DNA of 47,302 bases, taken from assembly GCF_014843825.1 (NCBI RefSeq), contig NZ_JHQR01000073.1, positions 1 to 47,302 of the forward strand. Reading direction: 5' to 3'. Of this stretch, positions 17,599-25,414 are shown piece after piece (the stretch's first letter is position 1; the number at the start of each line of letters is the position of its first letter). The position numbers were made by a program, and so were the translations under genes. A model generated the notes under the pieces. The model was not told the origin of the DNA. It worked only from the letters and a program-made list of their open reading frames with translations, and made no database searches. This stretch comes from Mesorhizobium silamurunense. GTDB taxonomy: Bacteria; Pseudomonadota; Alphaproteobacteria; Rhizobiales; Rhizobiaceae.

Positions 17599-18369
17599 AT
17601 GTCCGACATCGTTCTGAAGACCGAAAACCTCACCAAGCACTATGGCGGCGTGCACGCGCTGCAGGAGGCGAATTTCGAGCTGCGCAAGGGCGAGCATGTC
17701 GCCATCATGGGCGACAACGGCGCCGGCAAGTCGACCTTCGTGCGCCAGATCACCGGCGTCGAGCAGCGCACCGACGGCAAGATCTGGTTCGACGGCAAGG
17801 AAGTGAACTTCGCCGGGCCGATCGAGGCGCGCGAGGCGGGCATCGAAACCGTGTTCCAGAACCTCGCTCTGGCCGACGACCTCGATGTGCCGTCGAACCT
17901 CTTCCTCGGCCGCGAGAAGGTGCTGTTCAACCTCGGCCCGTTCTCGATCCTCGACCGCAAGGCCATGCGCAAGGCGACCGAGGCAGCACTTGTCCGCACG
18001 GCGGTGAAGATCCCCAACTTGTCCAGTACCATCCGCCACATGTCCGGCGGCCAGCGCCAGTGCGTGGCGATCGCCAGGACCGCGACCTTCGCCTCCAAGC
18101 TCATCATCATGGACGAGCCGACGGCGGCGCTCGGCGTGCAGGAAACCGCGCAGGTCGAGAACATTATCCGCACGCTGAAGGAGAACGGCGAGCCGCTGAT
18201 CCTGATCAGCCACAACATGCGCCAGGTGTTCGACCTGGTCGATCGCATCGTCGTCTTCAGGCGCGGCCGTATCGTCGCCAATTTGCTCAAGCAGGACACC
18301 GACGGCAACGACATCGTCGCCTACATCACCGGCGCCAAGACCGGGCAGGCGGAGCTCCAGGCCGCCTGA
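17599..18369 (+). CDS. Sugar/cyclitol ABC transporter ATPase, single domain
   Basis: The 256-residue protein has one nucleotide-binding domain: Walker A GDNGAGKST (about residues 39-47), Q-loop in TVFQNLAL, signature MSGGQRQ, Walker B LIIMDEPTAALG and the His switch LISHNM. Ribose-type importers usually use an ATPase of about 500 residues with two fused domains. This half-size form would act as a homodimer, as in the FrcA type. It follows the permease by 2 bases. Confidence 0.92.
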   Translation: MSDIVLKTENLTKHYGGVHALQEANFELRKGEHVAIMGDNGAGKSTFVRQITGVEQRTDGKIWFDGKEVNFAGPIEAREAGIETVFQNLALADDLDVPSNLFLGREKVLFNLGPFSILDRKAMRKATEAALVRTAVKIPNLSSTIRHMSGGQRQCVAIARTATFASKLIIMDEPTAALGVQETAQVENIIRTLKENGEPLILISHNMRQVFDLVDRIVVFRRGRIVANLLKQDTDGNDIVAYITGAKTGQAELQAA

Positions 18370-18451
18370 CGGGCGTCACGACGGGACCAACCAAAATCGT
18401 CCGCGCCGGGAGGCGCGGACATGTCTTAGAACCACCCTCAAAGGACATTCC

Positions 18452-19444
18452 ATGACTCTCCGCTTCGCTCTTCTCGGCGCCGGCCGTATCGGCAAGGTGC
18501 ATGCCCGCGCCGTCGCCTCCAACCCGCAGGCCAAGCTGGTGGCCGTGGCCGATGCCTTCGAGAAAGCGGCGACGGAACTCGCCTCCGCCTACGGCGCCGA
18601 GGTGCGCACGATCGACGCCATCGAGCAGGCCAAGGACATCGACGCCGTCATCATCTGCACCCCGACCGACACCCATGCCGATCTCATCGAACGCTTCGCC
18701 AAGGCCGGCAAGGCGATCTTCTGCGAGAAGCCGATCGACCTCGACGTCAAGCGCGTCGAGCAGTGCCTGGCCGTGGTCGAGAAGGCCAATGCGACGCTGA
18801 TGGTCGGCTTCAACCGCCGCTTCGATCCGCATTTCGCCGCCGTCCGCAAGGCGATCGACGACGGCGCCATCGGCGCGGTCGAGATGGTCACCATCACGTC
18901 CCGCGATCCCGGCGCCCCGCCGCTCGACTACATCGCCCGCTCCGGCGGCATCTTTCGCGACATGACCATCCACGACTTCGACATGGCTCGCTTCCTGCTC
19001 GGCGAGGAGCCGGTTGCTGTGAGCGCCCATGCCTCGGTGCTGGTCGACAAGAAGATCGGCGATGCCGGCGATTTCGACTCGGTCAGCGTTATCCTCGAAA
19101 CCGCGTCCGGTAAGCAGGCCGTCATCTCCAACTCGCGCCGCGCCACCTATGGCTACGACCAGCGCATCGAGGTGCATGGCTCGAAAGGCATGGTCGCGGC
19201 CGAGAACCAGCGGCCGGTGTCGATCGAGCTCGCCAACGACAAGGGCTACACGCGCCCGCCGCTGCACGACTTCTTCATGACCCGCTACATCGACGCCTAT
19301 GCCAACGAGATCGCGGCTTTCATCGCTGCTGCAACCGCGGGCAAGAAGGCGGCGCCGAGCGGCAAGGATGGTCTCGTTGCGCTGAAGCTTGCGGACGCCG
19401 CGCTCCAATCGGCCAAGACCGGCAAGACCGTTCGCGTCGATTGA
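18452..19444 (+). CDS. Inositol 2-dehydrogenase-like oxidoreductase (IolG type)
   Basis: The 330-residue Gfo/Idh/MocA protein has an N-terminal NAD-binding fold (LLGAGRIGKVHA). The conserved EKP is at residues 92-94 (Lys93), and the catalytic pair Asp170/His174 lies in FRDMTIHDFDMARFLLGEEP. This spacing matches myo-inositol dehydrogenase, which oxidises inositol to 2-keto-inositol (scyllo-inosose), the substrate of IolE. It follows the importer ATPase by 82 bases, so uptake and first oxidation are probably coupled in one operon. Activity on another inositol isomer or a rhizopine-derived cyclitol is possible. Confidence 0.88.
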   Translation: MTLRFALLGAGRIGKVHARAVASNPQAKLVAVADAFEKAATELASAYGAEVRTIDAIEQAKDIDAVIICTPTDTHADLIERFAKAGKAIFCEKPIDLDVKRVEQCLAVVEKANATLMVGFNRRFDPHFAAVRKAIDDGAIGAVEMVTITSRDPGAPPLDYIARSGGIFRDMTIHDFDMARFLLGEEPVAVSAHASVLVDKKIGDAGDFDSVSVILETASGKQAVISNSRRATYGYDQRIEVHGSKGMVAAENQRPVSIELANDKGYTRPPLHDFFMTRYIDAYANEIAAFIAAATAGKKAAPSGKDGLVALKLADAALQSAKTGKTVRVD

Positions 19445-19474
19445 ACGTTTGAATTCGATTACAGGAGCAGAGCG

Positions 19475-20269
19475 ATGAACGGTTTGGCCGGTCGCAATTC
19501 AGAAACGCGCGCCATCGTCACCGGCGGCGCGCAAGGCATCGGCTTCGCGGTCGCTGAAGCCTTGGCCGATGAGGGCTGCCGCGCGCTGGCGCTCGTCGGC
19601 CGCTCGCAGGAGAAGGGCGACAAGGCTGTCGCAGCGCTCAAGAAGAGCGGCGTCGACGCCATCTTCATCAGCGCCGACGTCGCCAAGGTCGCCGACTGCA
19701 AGCGCGCCGTCGCAACGGCACTCGCGCATTTCGGCACCTTGAACGCGCTGGTCAACGCCGCCGCCACCTCGGCGCGCGGCTCGCTGGTCGAAACCACCGA
19801 GGAGCTGTTCGACCAGATCTTCGACACCAACGTGCGCGGCCCGTTCTTCCTGATGCAGGGCCTGGTCGCGCATCTTCTGGAGCGCAAGGCGCCGGGCTCG
19901 ATCGTCAACGTGCTGTCGATGTCGGCGCATTCCGGCCAGTCCTTCCTCACGCCCTATTCGACCAGCAAGGGCGCGCTGATGACGCTGACCAAGAATGTCG
20001 CCAGCTCTTATCGGCGAAACCGCATCCGCTGCAACGCCGTGCTGCCCGGCTGGATGGACACCGAAGGCGAGGCGATCGTGCAGAAGAAGTGGCACGACGC
20101 ACCGGACGACTGGCTGGAAAAGGCCGAGGCCGCGCAGCCGATGGGCCAGCTGGTCAAGCCGGCCCAGCTTGCCCGGCTGATCACCTATATGCTGAGCCCG
20201 CAGGCCGGCGTCATGACCGGCTCGCTGGTCGACTACGACCAGAACATCGCTGGGGTCATCGGCGAGTAG
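19475..20269 (+). CDS. Short-chain dehydrogenase/reductase
   Basis: This is a 264-residue classical SDR. Landmarks are the cofactor motif TGGAQGIG (about residues 16-23), NAAATSA near residue 90, the catalytic Ser in VLSMSAHSG (about 148), Tyr-x-x-x-Lys in PYSTSKGALM and CNAVLPGWMDTEG. It starts 30 bases after the dehydrogenase and is likely the last gene of the importer operon, giving a second NAD(P)-dependent step on the imported polyol. The substrate is not known. Its stop codon overlaps the candidate -35 box of the next promoter. Confidence 0.88.
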   Translation: MNGLAGRNSETRAIVTGGAQGIGFAVAEALADEGCRALALVGRSQEKGDKAVAALKKSGVDAIFISADVAKVADCKRAVATALAHFGTLNALVNAAATSARGSLVETTEELFDQIFDTNVRGPFFLMQGLVAHLLERKAPGSIVNVLSMSAHSGQSFLTPYSTSKGALMTLTKNVASSYRRNRIRCNAVLPGWMDTEGEAIVQKKWHDAPDDWLEKAEAAQPMGQLVKPAQLARLITYMLSPQAGVMTGSLVDYDQNIAGVIGE

Positions 20270-20296
20270 TGACAAGAGCCTCGGCATCGACTATAT
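20268..20296 (+). promoter_or_regulatory. Candidate promoter of the DAHP synthase leader
   Basis: AGTGAC (20268-20273), 17 bases, then CTATAT (20291-20296). The rhizobial vegetative consensus as I know it is CTTGAC-N17-CTATAT, so only the first two bases differ. The predicted start, 7-8 bases after the -10 box, falls at about 20304, the A of the leader peptide ATG, making a leaderless message. The -35 overlaps the stop of the preceding SDR gene. Confidence 0.65.
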
Positions 20297-20303
20297 GAGC
20301 CGC

Positions 20304-20381
20304 ATGATCCACCTGACCGCCTCGTTTTGGTACTTTTATTACGACAGCTCGCTGGCGGCGGGAGGATTGCGCTCGATCTGA
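20304..20381 (+). CDS. Leader peptide rich in Phe, Trp and Tyr
   Basis: This is a 25-codon frame ATG...TGA. Its residues 7-14 read SFWYFYYD, six aromatic residues in a row (codons TTT TGG TAC TTT TAT TAC at 20325-20342). The only other initiation codon nearby in frame is an ATG at 20295. The run holds all three end products of the pathway whose first enzyme is encoded next. Ribosome stalling here when a charged aromatic tRNA is scarce would control the downstream attenuator. No ribosome binding site is needed if the message is leaderless, as described for trpL of Sinorhizobium meliloti. Confidence 0.8.
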   Translation: MIHLTASFWYFYYDSSLAAGGLRSI

Positions 20382-20429
20382 AGATTGCAGCATCTAAATC
20401 CGAAAAGCCGCCAGACCTGGCGGCTTTTT
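20352..20429 (+). promoter_or_regulatory. Transcription attenuator of the DAHP synthase gene
   Basis: GCCGCCAG (20407-20414) and CTGGCGGC (20417-20424), followed by TTTTT (20425-20429), form a Rho-independent terminator; the tight turn probably opens to a GACC loop. The same octamer CTGGCGGC also occurs at 20352-20359, inside the leader peptide frame just after the aromatic codons, and can pair with 20407-20414 instead as an antiterminator. CCGCC (20317-20321) could pair with GGCGG (20354-20358) as the protecting first hairpin. This is the layout of a classical attenuator. Confidence 0.8.
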
Positions 20430-20469
20430 CGTTTCAGCCGGCAGGTCTCCTAACCAGGAGCAGAAAGCC

Positions 20470-21561
20470 GTGTTGACCACCACAGACGACCTTCGGGTCA
20501 AGGAACTCAAAGTCCTGAGCACGCCGGACGAGGTGATGCGCGAGATACCGCGCTCGCTGACGGCGACGCGCACCGTTGCCGCCTCGCGCAACGCCATCCA
20601 TTCCATCCTGTCGGGGGCCGACGATCGACTGGTAGTCATCGTCGGCCCTTGTTCCATCCACGATCCGGTCGCCGCCGTGGACTACGCCAGCCGTCTGGCG
20701 GCGCTGCGCGAGGCCCTGGCCGACCGGCTCGAGATCGTCATGCGCGTCTATTTTGAAAAGCCGCGCACCACGGTCGGCTGGAAGGGCCTGATCAACGATC
20801 CTGACCTCGACGGCAGCTTCAACATCGACAAGGGCTTGCGCATGGCGCGCAACGTGCTCTCCGCCGTCAACAATCTCGGCCTGCCGGCGGCGACCGAGTT
20901 CCTCGACATGACGACGCCGCAATACATCGCCGACCTCGTCGCCTGGGGTGCGATCGGCGCGCGCACGACCGAAAGCCAGATCCACCGCGAGCTGGCGTCG
21001 GGCCTCTCCTGTCCGGTCGGCTTCAAGAACGGCACCGACGGCAATCTCAGGATCGCCGCCGAGGCGGTGAAGTCGGCCGCCCAGCCGCATCATTTCATGG
21101 CGGTGACCAAGGGCGGCCGCAGCGCCATTGCCGCGACCACCGGCAACGAGGACTGCCACGTTATCCTGCGCGGCGGCGTCGTGCCCAACTTCGATGCGGA
21201 CAGTGTCGCGGCCGCCGCTGCGGAGCTCGCTCGCATCGGCGTCGCGCCGCGGCTGATGATCGATGTCAGCCACGCCAACAGCGGCAAGAAGCCTGAGAAC
21301 CAGCTGAGGGTCGCGCATGATGTGGCGGGGCAGGTTGCGGCGGGCGACGAGCGCATTATCGGCGTCATGATCGAGAGCAATCTCGTTGCCGGCCGCCAGG
21401 ACGTCGTCCCCGGCAAGCCGCTCACCTACGGCCAGAGCATCACCGACGGCTGCATCGACTGGGCGACCACCGAGACCGTGCTGCACGGCCTTGCCGGCGC
21501 AGTCGAGTGGCGCCGGTCGGTGAAGCGCGAAATGCTCGCCAGCCGTCAGGGCGCCGCCTGA
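20470..21561 (+). CDS. aroG: 3-deoxy-7-phosphoheptulonate (DAHP) synthase, class I
   Basis: This enzyme joins phosphoenolpyruvate and erythrose 4-phosphate, the entry step of aromatic amino acid synthesis. The 363-residue product is the type I-alpha form like E. coli AroF/G/H: VGPCSIHDP (about residues 58-66), RVYFEKPRTTVGWKGLINDP near 90-110, WGAIGARTTESQIHRELASG, the GFKNGTDGN segment and the metal-binding MIDVSHANSGKKPENQ. The start is GTG at 20470, with AGGAG 9 bases upstream. Which aromatic amino acid inhibits the enzyme cannot be told. Expression is probably set by the attenuator just upstream. The symbol aroG is by family; the true allosteric type may differ. Confidence 0.93.
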   Translation: MLTTTDDLRVKELKVLSTPDEVMREIPRSLTATRTVAASRNAIHSILSGADDRLVVIVGPCSIHDPVAAVDYASRLAALREALADRLEIVMRVYFEKPRTTVGWKGLINDPDLDGSFNIDKGLRMARNVLSAVNNLGLPAATEFLDMTTPQYIADLVAWGAIGARTTESQIHRELASGLSCPVGFKNGTDGNLRIAAEAVKSAAQPHHFMAVTKGGRSAIAATTGNEDCHVILRGGVVPNFDADSVAAAAAELARIGVAPRLMIDVSHANSGKKPENQLRVAHDVAGQVAAGDERIIGVMIESNLVAGRQDVVPGKPLTYGQSITDGCIDWATTETVLHGLAGAVEWRRSVKREMLASRQGAA

Positions 21562-21583
21562 CAGCTATGGCTGGGGGCGGCGT

Positions 21584-22219
21584 TTACGCCGCCCTCAACC
21601 CCTCCCACGCGGTGAACACCGAGACCGCGAACAGCAGCAATCCGGCTGCCCTGCCGGCAAGGATGGTCGCTTGCGGATTGTCGATCAGCAGCGCCCGGCT
21701 GCGGCCGGCGGTGATGGCGAGCCCGCCATAGATTCCTGCCTGGGTGGCGACCGTCAGCAGTCCCATGACCGTCGCCTGCATCCAGATCGGACCGTAAGCC
21801 GGCTTCAGGAACTGCGGATAGACGGCCAGGATGAAGAGATAGGCCTTGGGATTGATCAGGCAGATGACCAGTCCTTGGCGAAAAGCCTTCCAGGCGGAGC
21901 GGCTGCCAGCGGGCCCGTCATGGCCGACGGTGATCGAGCTGCGCATCAGCGAAACGCCGATATAGGCCATGCAAGCGGCGCCGGCGATCAGCAGCGGCTT
22001 GAACAGGACCGGCACGAAATGCATCAGCAGCCCGACGCCGATCGCGCCGTTCAGCGTATGCACTGCGCCGCCCAGCATGATGCCGCCGGTCGCCGCAAGC
22101 CCTCTGTCGCGTCCGCCGGTCAGCGCATTGGCCAGCACGAACAGCATGTCCATGCCCGGAACGGCGATGATGCCGAACAGCAGGACGAAGAAAAGCCAAA
22201 GGTTTTCGGTGTAACTCAT
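21584..22219 (-). CDS. LysE/RhtB family exporter
   Basis: The 211-residue inner membrane protein has about six hydrophobic spans. It carries the family landmarks FGIIAVPGMDMLFVLANALTG (about residues 15-35), GGIMLGGAVHTLNGAIGVGL and FRQGLVICLINPKAYLFILA (about 112-132). LysE/RhtB proteins export amino acids or related small molecules by secondary transport; the substrate is unknown. It is divergent from the WYL-type regulator with about 100 bases between them. It is convergent with aroG, ending 22 bases after its stop. Confidence 0.88.
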   Translation of the reverse strand: MSYTENLWLFFVLLFGIIAVPGMDMLFVLANALTGGRDRGLAATGGIMLGGAVHTLNGAIGVGLLMHFVPVLFKPLLIAGAACMAYIGVSLMRSSITVGHDGPAGSRSAWKAFRQGLVICLINPKAYLFILAVYPQFLKPAYGPIWMQATVMGLLTVATQAGIYGGLAITAGRSRALLIDNPQATILAGRAAGLLLFAVSVFTAWEGLRAA

Positions 22220-22345
22220 GTCAGTTGCCTGTCATCCTGTCGGTCAAACCGCCAAGGAATCTGTTGATTTTCAAGCGGGTAGGCGGCCCTATAGGTCATC
22301 CCAACTGACGAGGGTGTGTCAGTTGCGTTTCAGCCGGGTGAGGAA

Positions 22346-23047
22346 ATGCGCAAGGCCTCGCGCCTGTTCGAGATCATCCAGATCCTGCGGCTGGCCAAAA
22401 AACCGGTGACCGCGGCGACGATCGCCGAGCGGCTGGAAGTGACGGTGCGCTCGGTCTATCGCGACATCGCGGCACTTCAGGCGATGCGCGTGCCGATCGA
22501 GGGCGGGCGCGGCATCGGCTATATCCTGCGCCCCGGTTTCGACCTGCCGCCGCTGATGTTTTCCATCGAGGAGATGGAGGCGATCGTGCTGTCGCTGGCG
22601 CTGCTCGAGCGCACCGGCGACGACGAGCTCAAGCAGGCGGCAAAACGCGTCGGCGCCAAGATCGCCGGCGCGGTGCCGCCGCCCTTGCGGCAGACGCTCG
22701 ACGCCAACGCGCTCCATGCCTGGGGTTTTGCGGCACCCTCTGCCTCGGCGGTCGATCTCGCGTTGGTGCGGCGCGCCATCCGCGACGAGGAGAAGCTCGA
22801 CCTTTCCTATCGCGACGAGGCTGGTCGGGCCACGCAGCGCATCATCCGCCCGGTGGCTCTGATCTATTACGCCGAGACCGCCAACATCGTCGCCTGGTGC
22901 GAGCTGCGCCAGGCCATCCGCAATTTCCGCAGCGACCGGATCGAGGATTGCCGACCGGCAGGCCTATGGTTCAAGGGCGAAGGTGACCGATTGCGGCAGC
23001 TTTGGGTAGAAGGCTGGGAGATCAACGCATCGACCGCCGGCACCTGA
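22346..23047 (+). CDS. HTH-WYL (YafY-type) transcriptional regulator
   Basis: The 233-residue protein has an N-terminal HTH_11 winged helix (RLFEIIQILRLAKKPVTAAT, then RLEVTVRSVYRDIAAL). A WYL sensor domain follows, with LDLSYRDEAGRATQRIIRPV (about residues 153-172) and VAWCELRQAIRNFRSDRI. YafY-type regulators often bind nucleic acids or small ligands. The ATG at 22346 is used; an in-frame GTG at 22316 would add 10 residues. It is divergent from the LysE gene, which is a plausible target. Confidence 0.85.
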   Translation: MRKASRLFEIIQILRLAKKPVTAATIAERLEVTVRSVYRDIAALQAMRVPIEGGRGIGYILRPGFDLPPLMFSIEEMEAIVLSLALLERTGDDELKQAAKRVGAKIAGAVPPPLRQTLDANALHAWGFAAPSASAVDLALVRRAIRDEEKLDLSYRDEAGRATQRIIRPVALIYYAETANIVAWCELRQAIRNFRSDRIEDCRPAGLWFKGEGDRLRQLWVEGWEINASTAGT

Positions 23048-23059
23048 CGACAGCCCGAT

Positions 23060-24169
23060 TTACCTCACATCCACCCAGCGCTGTTCTTGGAATGAGCGCG
23101 CCATCGCATGCACGGTGCGTTCGATCTCCAGCCCTTCTTCGAAGTCGATGATTCGTGCCGGCTTGCCGGCGATCCGCATCAGCAATTCGCGGCATTCGAT
23201 CATCTTGAGGTCGTTGAAGCCGAGGCCGTGGCCAGGCGCCGGCAAGAAGGAATCGTAGGGCTTGTGGTGCGGCGCCACCAGGATCGTGCGGTAGCCCTGC
23301 TCGGTCGGCCGGTCGGCGGTGAGGTAAAGCTGGAACTCGTTCATCCGCTCCTGGTCGTAGAGGATCGAGCCTTTCGAGCCAAAGATCTGGATGGCGATGC
23401 GGCCCTTGCGGCCCCAGGCCGAGCGGTTGACCAGCAGCGTGCCGGCGACGCCGTTTTCGAGATGCATCAGCACGCTGGCGATATCGTAGGTCTCAACCGC
23501 GCGGCGGCCGCCGCTCGCGACCTTGCGGTCGGCATAGGGTTTCGCCATGTCGCACATGACGCGGGCGACGCGGCCGAACAGCACCTTGATCAGCGACAGC
23601 GGATGCACGGCGAAATCGTCGAGCGCGCCATAGCCCGAAGACGCCTCATGCTTCCAGAAGAACAGCGCGTCGGGGTCGGCCATGAAATCCTCGTCCATCT
23701 CGATGCGCACGAGATTGACGTCGCCGATGATCTTTTCCTCGAGCAGCGCGCCGATATGGCGGATGGCCGGGTTCTGGATGTAGTTGTAGCCGAGCACGGC
23801 GGCCTTGCCGGACTTCTTGGCAGCCTTCGCCATGGCCTCGGCCTCGACAAAACTCGGCGCCATCGGCTTCTCGCACCATAGATGCTTGCCGGCTTCGAGG
23901 ACGGCGATCGCCATTTCCGGATGGAACTGGTTGGGCGTGGTCAGCGAGACGACATCGACCTCCGGATCGTTGACGACGGCGCGCCAGTCGCCCGAGCCTC
24001 GAGCGAAGCCGAACTCGCCGGCCTTGCGCCTGGCCAACTCGTCATTGACCTCGCCGAGATGCACAAGCTTCGGCTTGTCCACATCGGGAAAGACGGTGCC
24101 GACCGCGTTCCAGGCGATGGCGTGGCACTTGCCCATGAAGCCCGTGCCGATGAGGCCCACTCCGACCAT
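23060..24169 (-). CDS. Gfo/Idh/MocA family oxidoreductase
   Basis: This is a 369-residue NAD(P)-dependent sugar or cyclitol dehydrogenase. The N-terminal Rossmann motif is GVGLIGTGFMGKCHAIAW. EKPMAP lies near residues 97-102 and GYGALDDFAVHPLSLI (about 178-193) gives the Asp-x-x-x-His active-site pair. The frame is open upstream to 24340, but the ATG at 24169 has a GGAG 8 bases before it and matches the fold's start. It is divergent from iolR and separate from the main iol operon, suggesting a related cyclitol substrate. It differs in sequence from the two IolG-like proteins of this window. Confidence 0.85.
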   Translation of the reverse strand: MVGVGLIGTGFMGKCHAIAWNAVGTVFPDVDKPKLVHLGEVNDELARRKAGEFGFARGSGDWRAVVNDPEVDVVSLTTPNQFHPEMAIAVLEAGKHLWCEKPMAPSFVEAEAMAKAAKKSGKAAVLGYNYIQNPAIRHIGALLEEKIIGDVNLVRIEMDEDFMADPDALFFWKHEASSGYGALDDFAVHPLSLIKVLFGRVARVMCDMAKPYADRKVASGGRRAVETYDIASVLMHLENGVAGTLLVNRSAWGRKGRIAIQIFGSKGSILYDQERMNEFQLYLTADRPTEQGYRTILVAPHHKPYDSFLPAPGHGLGFNDLKMIECRELLMRIAGKPARIIDFEEGLEIERTVHAMARSFQEQRWVDVR

Positions 24170-24186
24170 GTCGATTGTCTCCGCGC

Positions 24187-24276
24187 TAGAGCAATTCCAG
24201 GAAAAGTGCGAAGCGGTTTTCCGTCCGGAATTGCGTCGATAAACAGATAGAACGGTTCCGCGAAACGCGGAACCGT
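24187..24276. repeat. Dispersed rhizobial repeat, copy 4, plus perfect hairpin
   Basis: The arms GCAATTCC (24191-24198) and GGAATTGC (24227-24234) enclose AGGAAAAGTGCGAAGCGGTTTTCCGT-type sequence, a form I recognise as widespread in rhizobial intergenic DNA. A perfect 11-base stem, ACGGTTCCGCG-AAA-CGCGGAACCGT, follows at 24252-24276. It sits in the divergent region between the Gfo/Idh gene and iolR, so one or both transcripts may begin with this structure. Confidence 0.7.
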
Positions 24277-24294
24277 GATGGGAAGAGGTTCGTA

Positions 24295-24310
24295 TGGACG
24301 AATTAATCCA
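24295..24310. promoter_or_regulatory. Possible IolR-like site upstream of iolR
   Basis: The element TGGAC-GAATTA-ATCCA has arms TGGA and TCCA with an AATT centre, so it resembles the TGGAA-N6-TTCCA type seen before iolC with one base changed in each half. It lies in the divergent iolR/oxidoreductase region. The match is imperfect and the call is weak. Confidence 0.35.
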
Positions 24311-24397
24311 TTTCGCCTGAGAATGGAACGTCCAAATCATTTTTTATGGTGTTCTTGCGTGAACTCGCTATGATGAGGCAGGAGAGAGAACCTCAAT

Positions 24398-25264
24398 ATG
24401 GCCGTGGGCGGAGCGACGATGGACGAACGGGTGCCTCGCGATTTCGAGACGTTGCGCACGACGATCCTGGAGCGGCGCGCGAGCCTGCCCAAACGGATCG
24501 CCCAGATCGCCGCCTACGCGCTCGACAACCCCGACGACATCGCTTTCGGCACCGCTGCCAGCATCGCCGCCTCGGCCGGCGTCCAGCCCTCGACGCTGAT
24601 CCGCTTTGCCCAGCAGCTCGGCTTCGACGGCTTCACCAGCCTGCAGCAGGTTTTTCGCGAGCGCCTGCGCGAGCGCAATTCCTCTTATGACGAGCGATTG
24701 GCGGCACTGCGCGCCAAGGCCGAGGAAGGGGGCGGCTACCGGGCGATCTTCGACGGCTTCGTCGCCGCCGCCAGCACCTCGCTGAGCGACATTTCGCGCG
24801 CCTTGAACGATGCGCATTTCGAGCAAGCGGTCACGCTTCTGGCCAAGGCCGAGACCATCTATGTGCTGGCCAAGCGCCGCTCCTACCCGGTCGCGTCCTA
24901 CATCGCCTACGCGCTAGGCAAGCTCAAGATCCGCAACCAGCTGGTGGAATCGGCCGCGGGCTTGAATGCGGAGATGATCGGCTTTGCCACGCCGCGCGAT
25001 GCCGTCATCGCCATCAGCTTCTCGCCTTACGCGCCCGCGACCATCGAGGAGACGCGCTCGATCGCCGAGCAAGGCGTGCCGATCGTCGCCATCACCGACA
25101 GTTCGTTCTCGCCGCTCGCCCAGTTCGCCAAGATCTGGTTCGAGGTCGCCGAGGCCGATTTCGGCGGCTTCCGCTCGATCTCGGCGACGATGGCGCTTGC
25201 CATGGCGTTGACCGTCGCCGTCGGCGAGAAGCGGCGTGACGCAAGCCGCAGGCGCAAGGCCTGA
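24398..25264 (+). CDS. iolR: RpiR-family regulator of inositol catabolism (IolR)
   Basis: The 288-residue protein has an N-terminal HTH_6 domain (LPKRIAQIAAYALDNPDDIA, then SIAASAGVQPSTLIRFAQQL). A SIS sugar-phosphate-binding domain covers about residues 125-265 (ETIYVLAKRRSYPVASYIAY, and VIAISFSPYAPATIEETRSI). In Sinorhizobium meliloti the inositol genes are repressed by an RpiR-type IolR encoded directly before iolC, exactly as here. Its effector there is thought to be a phosphorylated inositol intermediate. The first ATG (24398) is used; the ATG at 24419 has a better-spaced GGAG and could be the true start. Confidence 0.88.
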   Translation: MAVGGATMDERVPRDFETLRTTILERRASLPKRIAQIAAYALDNPDDIAFGTAASIAASAGVQPSTLIRFAQQLGFDGFTSLQQVFRERLRERNSSYDERLAALRAKAEEGGGYRAIFDGFVAAASTSLSDISRALNDAHFEQAVTLLAKAETIYVLAKRRSYPVASYIAYALGKLKIRNQLVESAAGLNAEMIGFATPRDAVIAISFSPYAPATIEETRSIAEQGVPIVAITDSSFSPLAQFAKIWFEVAEADFGGFRSISATMALAMALTVAVGEKRRDASRRRKA

Positions 25265-25293
25265 GCTGTCTCGCACCGGTGGTTTTTCCATCC

Positions 25294-25339
25294 GGGAACA
25301 CTCATTCCATATTGACTATGGATTGGAATTATTATTTCA
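25294..25339 (+). promoter_or_regulatory. Two IolR-like sites in the iolC promoter region
   Basis: GGAA-CACTCA-TTCC (25295-25308) fits exactly the GGAA-N6-TTCC pattern I recall for IolR of S. meliloti. TGGAA-TTATTA-TTTCA (25324-25339) fits with one mismatch. They lie 16 bases apart, centre to centre about three helical turns, in an AT-rich stretch of the 150-base iolR-iolC gap. ATTGAC at 25311-25316 between them may be a -35 box. This suggests iolC has its own IolR-controlled promoter. Confidence 0.55.
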
Positions 25340-25414
25340 TATTGACGGCACCACGCCGCTCGCGCGTGCTGCCCAAAACGTTGCTCTGCACAACAAGGCC
25401 GATGGGAGGTTCGA

